NCBI GenBank assembly: GCA_963790585.1
Contig: CAWBOY010000003.1
Location: 478,044 to 542,043 of the forward strand
From: CAWBOY01 sp963790585
GTDB taxonomy: Bacteria > Planctomycetota > Planctomycetia > Gemmatales > Gemmataceae
Direction: 5' to 3'
DNA: 64,000 bases
Of this stretch, positions 60,743-64,000 are shown piece after piece. Positions within the stretch are counted from its first letter, which is position 1, and every line of letters starts with the position of its first letter. A program made the translations under genes and the position numbers. Below the pieces are notes generated by a model. That model was not told the DNA's origin. It was given only the letters and a program-made list of their open reading frames with translations, and did not search any database.

Positions 60743-61890
60743 TTACCCCGGCACGAAATTAGATCAACCTAATTCCATTGGAGCGGCATATTGGGTCTGC
60801 GGATGAAGGAAATAACTCATAACATGTCGAGGCATCCCGCTCAACTTCCTCATGAATCCGAACAACCGCTCTTGCAACGTCGGCTTGTCCGGCGGCAGGC
60901 CAGCCTTGTTGATGTTCCCCTTCATGTCATTGTTCAAATATTCCACCGGATTGAGTTCCGGCGAATACGTCGGCAGGTAAAACAACTCGATCTGCTCCTG
61001 ACGCGCCTCTACCCAGGACTGTACCTCCGCCTTGGTGTGGGAGCCCAACTGGTCCACGATCAACAGAATCTTCCGCTTCGCCCCACTGATCAAGAGAGTC
61101 AAGAACTGGAGAAAGACTTCCGCCGTGAACGACCCCTTGTACGTCATAAAACGCACCGTGCCCTCATTGCTGATCGCCGAGATCTGATTGACCCTCAGAT
61201 GTGGTTGCGGCACCTCCATGGTGGCACGCTCGCCCCGGCGGGCATAACCCGAACCGGGATGGTGGTCGGCCTGCACGCCAACCTCATCCGCCCACAAAAT
61301 CTCCGCGTTGTCTCGTTGGGCTTGGGCCTCGATGGCCGGATAGGTATCCTGCAACCACTGTTCGACTTCATCGGGATCTTGGTGACGCGACTTGCGGGCG
61401 GGCTTTTTGGAGGTGTAGCCCCAGCGTTGGAGATACTTGCCCACGGTGCGTAGGGCCAGTTCGATGCCGAGATCTCTTCGGATGAGGTCGGCGACGGCTT
61501 GGCGTGTCCACAGGGCGTGTTTCAGGCCCACTTGCTGGGGCGAGAAGTAGTCGATCTGGTCGCGAATGGTTTGAGCTTGGGCCTCGGAGAGCATACGGCC
61601 CGAGCCCAAAGGCCGGCCGGTGCGCCCGCCGGGCAGGGCGTCCAAGCCTTCGGCGTAATAGGCGGTATTCCAGCGGGAGATGGTTTCGCGGCGGACGCCG
61701 AGGAGTTCGGCGAGATCGGTTTCGGAATAGCCAAGCTCCAAGCCATGCAAGGCACGCAAACGCAAGGTCTCCAACGAATCGTCCGAGAGATGGCGGGCAT
61801 CGGGAAGAGTAATAGACATAGTAACACCTCGAAGCTCGGGCTGAGGTACTTGTAATTCTAGATTAGTGAGCAACTACCGTGCCAGGGTAA
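60743..61890 (-). mobile_element. IS630-family insertion sequence, copy 2
   Basis: 1,148 bp, the same ends as copy 1 and a TA duplication (60741-60742, 61891-61892). Both copies point the same way and lie 890 bp apart, so recombination between them could delete the Cys-rich gene. The few differences between them suggest recent transposition. Confidence 0.92.
60764..61819 (-). CDS. IS630-family transposase, copy 2
   Basis: 351 residues, intact, with the same HTH and DDE_3 motifs as copy 1 (ADEVGVQADHH, VDQLGSHTKA, SPELNPVEY). ATG 61819 follows GAGGTG. It reads RWNTAYY and VEARQEQ where copy 1 has Val and His. The transposase is complete, so it may be the active source of both insertions. Confidence 0.94.
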   Translation of the reverse strand: MSITLPDARHLSDDSLETLRLRALHGLELGYSETDLAELLGVRRETISRWNTAYYAEGLDALPGGRTGRPLGSGRMLSEAQAQTIRDQIDYFSPQQVGLKHALWTRQAVADLIRRDLGIELALRTVGKYLQRWGYTSKKPARKSRHQDPDEVEQWLQDTYPAIEAQAQRDNAEILWADEVGVQADHHPGSGYARRGERATMEVPQPHLRVNQISAISNEGTVRFMTYKGSFTAEVFLQFLTLLISGAKRKILLIVDQLGSHTKAEVQSWVEARQEQIELFYLPTYSPELNPVEYLNNDMKGNINKAGLPPDKPTLQERLFGFMRKLSGMPRHVMSYFLHPQTQYAAPMELG

Positions 61891-62859
61891 TAGGGGTGAG
61901 TACGAAAATGTTAGAAAATACGAACATATTATGGTAGTGGACGGGGAAAAAGAAAAACTAGTAACCTTGGGAATAACACCATTCAAAGTCAAGCCGCCTG
62001 ACCCCAAGAAAAAGGGACCAACAGCGTCGCCGATTGATTGGACTGACTTAAATTTTGTTGCGAGTAAACAAGGTGCCGTTGATTATGCGCATATTCTGAA
62101 TACTGCGACACTTAGAGATCCTGGCACGGCGGTGAGGATGACCGACTGCGTTCCTCTTTCGATGGGCATCATGGGCTATCATCGTGAACAGAGTCCGGGC
62201 AGCTACCTCAAGAAATGTGACGATGGCTTATGTACGTTTATTGGGATCGGTGAGAAGATCGTCGATAATCAACCAACCGTTGGAATTACTGTTGTTCCTT
62301 CCAATGATGTGGATAAGACTGAGAAGACCTTTTTCTTGGACGCCCACCAAGGGTTCTTGCCAAAGCAGTATTCTTACCGCATGGGTGGGAAGCACTTTCA
62401 AGGCGAAGTAGTTCGCGCTTACTTACTGGAAGCCAAGCGTTGTAGCGGTGACCGCTGGTTTCCAATTCATACCGTTCGGCTCATGTTTCCGGATAAGTCA
62501 CCTGTTACCGTAATGGATATTCGTGTGACAGAATTAGATGTGGAAAATCGGCCTTCCGATGTTGACTTCGAGATCACATTGCCGGCGGGTACTTCGATAA
62601 TAAGCGAGCGGCCAGAGAGCACAGCGCATTTTGCTCTCAAGCAACAGGAGTCTTTGAATCCCAGCGATATACCTCGTATGTTCAAGCTGCTCGAGGATTC
62701 CACGCGTGTGCCTTTGATGGATACTGCAGTAAGGAAGCCCGGTTGGACTTTGATGACCTATTTGTATGCCATTGGTACATTTATAATTCTACTAGTAGGT
62801 TGTTTTCTCTTTTGGCGCTGGCGAATTCATTCATCTTATCGAACCAAGGGATAAACACC

Positions 62860-63741
62860 ATGTCGGCACGCGCCAAGCACAATCGCCACGCATTTACCCT
62901 GGTCGAGTTATGCGTTGTCCTCGGGATTATGGCAGTGGCAACAACGCTATGCCTATCCGCAGTGCAGCGCGTGCGGGAGGCAGCCAGTTGTTCGCAGTGT
63001 CAAAATAATCTCAGGCAAATGGGCATCGCCCTGCAGAGCTATCATGATGTGTTTCGTAGTCTTCCGCCCGGTACAAGTCGCAGTCGTTTTCCGTACCCTT
63101 TTATGAGTTGGCAAACTCGAATTTTACCATTTATCGAGCAAGGACCCCTGTGGGCCAAGGCGGAAAGCGACTTTAAGATGAATCCATCTTGGTCGAGTCC
63201 TCCTCATCTGGGGCTTTCCTCGATTCTCTCTTTGCATTTATGCCCGTCCAGTAGCCGGGAAATCGGCATAAGTGAGCCTGAACATGTAATGGCTGCTTTC
63301 ACGTATTATGAAGGTGTGGCTGGATCCGATTGGACCAATGGCGTGTTGTTCTTAGATTCCAGTGTTCGCGTTGCCGACATCAAGGACGGTACTAGCCACA
63401 CATTAATGGTAGGCGAGAGACCCCCAAGCAAGGATAATCACTTTGGTTGGTGGTACGCGGGGGTTGGACAAGCACAGACGGGCAATCTAGATGCCCATCT
63501 TTCGGTCCGCCAAATCAATATAAGTTTTCGAGAACCGACCTGTCCCAAAGGCCCGTATCATTTCGCTCCTGGAAGCGATACGGATTCCTGCGACGTCTTT
63601 CATTTCTGGAGCCATCATACGGGCGGGGCGAATTTTCTCTTCGCCGATGGTTCGGTACATTTCCTTCCGTACTCAGCCGATGATGTCCTACCAGCGCTCG
63701 CAACTCGTAGCGGCGGTGAGAACGTGGCGTTGCCGTTTTGA
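62860..63741 (+). CDS. DUF1559 prepilin-like secreted protein
   Basis: 293 residues; ATG 62860 lies five bases after the stop of the preceding gene. It has the pilin-like signal (HAFTLVELCVVLGIMAVATT) and LSAVQRVREAASCSQCQNNL, then the DUF1559 body (LPPGTSRSRFPYPFMSWQTR, ILPFIEQGPLW). The C-terminal H-X9-DG signature is present as HHTGGANFLFADGSVHFL. An open frame upstream to 62743 overlaps the previous gene and is not used. It is the last gene of the secreted-protein operon. Compared with the gene at 16992 it is more AT-rich, like its neighbours. Confidence 0.92.
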   Translation: MSARAKHNRHAFTLVELCVVLGIMAVATTLCLSAVQRVREAASCSQCQNNLRQMGIALQSYHDVFRSLPPGTSRSRFPYPFMSWQTRILPFIEQGPLWAKAESDFKMNPSWSSPPHLGLSSILSLHLCPSSSREIGISEPEHVMAAFTYYEGVAGSDWTNGVLFLDSSVRVADIKDGTSHTLMVGERPPSKDNHFGWWYAGVGQAQTGNLDAHLSVRQINISFREPTCPKGPYHFAPGSDTDSCDVFHFWSHHTGGANFLFADGSVHFLPYSADDVLPALATRSGGENVALPF

Positions 63742-64000
63742 CGGCTGCGGGGACGGAAAGGAGGACGGAAAGGAGGACGCAGCTCGATTTTTCTTGACGT
63801 CAAGAAAAATCGAGCTGCGTCCTCCTTTCCCTTCCGAGCTGCGTCCTCCTTTCCCTTCGCCTCCCCATCAAGAAGAGATAACAAGAGCGAAGAAAAAGTT
63901 CGCGTTCACGGCTTGCACGAACCAGCGCCACCTCTCCGACGTATAAGCTCCCGTAGGCCGTGCATCCGGTTTTTCTATCGAATTCGTTTATAATCGCCTG
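63742..64000. repeat. Family F palindrome, copy 2, and unassigned window end
   Basis: GGAAAGGAGGACGCAGCTCG plus ATTTTTCTTGAC (63756-63787) is followed directly by its perfect inverted copy (63788-63819), a 64-bp palindrome with no loop, centred on GACGTC. A second GAGCTGCGTCCTCCTTTCCC follows. It lies 15 bp after the DUF1559 stop. The last 140 bp show nothing I can call. Confidence 0.75.

Larger units (their letters stand above)
60532..62854 (+). pseudogene. Secreted, C-terminally anchored hypothetical gene split by IS630 copy 2
   Basis: The 5' part 60532-60742 (GTG start after AGGAG) has a signal peptide (MVSSTVVFFFICCSILESAQ) and YKCKFVVTKAQAATVAQAI. The 3' part from 61893 continues RGEYENVRKYEHIMVVDGEK. 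Removing the element and one TA joins them in frame, 1,173 bases or 390 residues. The C-terminus has a membrane helix (YLYAIGTFIILLVGCFLFWR) and a basic tail, an anchor like those of sorted surface proteins. The 3' part alone is open from 61931 (ATG) but would lack a signal peptide. The family is not recognised. Confidence 0.75.

Noticed and set aside
1..64000. CRISPR arrays, prophage modules, tRNA and rRNA genes
   Set aside because: No regularly spaced direct repeats, no phage structural genes and no tRNA or rRNA sequences could be seen.

Overview
The window looks like chromosomal DNA of a planctomycete, most likely Gemmataceae or a relative. This rests on two DUF1559 prepilin-like proteins, ThuA-domain secreted proteins, a DUF6800-type mini-protein, a ThiS-ThiG fusion, a NagB/PIG-L fusion, DUF2203, Uma2, two ExbB/ExbD clusters, moderately high GC and many short palindromic repeats between genes. 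This assignment is an inference from gene content; no rRNA or tRNA gene is present.

Positions 1-44715 are mostly housekeeping. On the minus strand come an ExbB-ExbD-ExbD energy-coupling cluster with a terpene-cyclase-fold protein (1-4348), rpiB, dapB, and an efflux operon of two tandem RND permeases, a lipoprotein adaptor and a double UspA protein (6103-15340), with a divergent LysR/NhaR-type regulator (15662-16560). A DUF1559/lipoprotein pair, a plus-strand sulfate ABC transporter (18614-22612), coaD, hemW, a NUDIX hydrolase, hisA, an EF-G paralogue, a second ExbB-ExbD-ExbD cluster with GYF-like domains (28718-30776), an epimerase, an SDR, hemF, thiSG, nagB/PIG-L, a Ser/Thr kinase with a degenerate receiver domain, tsaB and secreted hydrolase-like genes follow.

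Positions 44716-63741 are an accessory zone packed with mobile DNA. A six-gene minus-strand operon of small unknown proteins (47379-55713) has been hit by an IS1634-like element, by a 4.28-kb IS21-like element and by an IS4/IS701-like element just upstream of its first visible gene. A MITE and a group II intron lie at its 3' end. Removing the first two elements together with one copy of each target duplication restores intact reading frames. The IS21-like element has imperfect TGT... ends and a 7-bp target duplication. It carries, besides istA and istB, a ParB-like gene whose stop overlaps the istA start and a Cys-rich zinc-ribbon gene. I regard this as the best candidate for a new system in the window. 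A second, plus-strand operon of secreted proteins (DUF1573-like lipoprotein, Cys-rich protein, membrane-anchored protein, DUF1559 protein; 57634-63741) carries two near-identical IS630 copies, one exactly inside a stop codon.

At least eight frameshifts, including one in dapB, lie next to GCGC tracts in otherwise healthy genes. This suggests systematic indel errors or dinucleotide slippage rather than real gene decay, and it should temper any pseudogene call.
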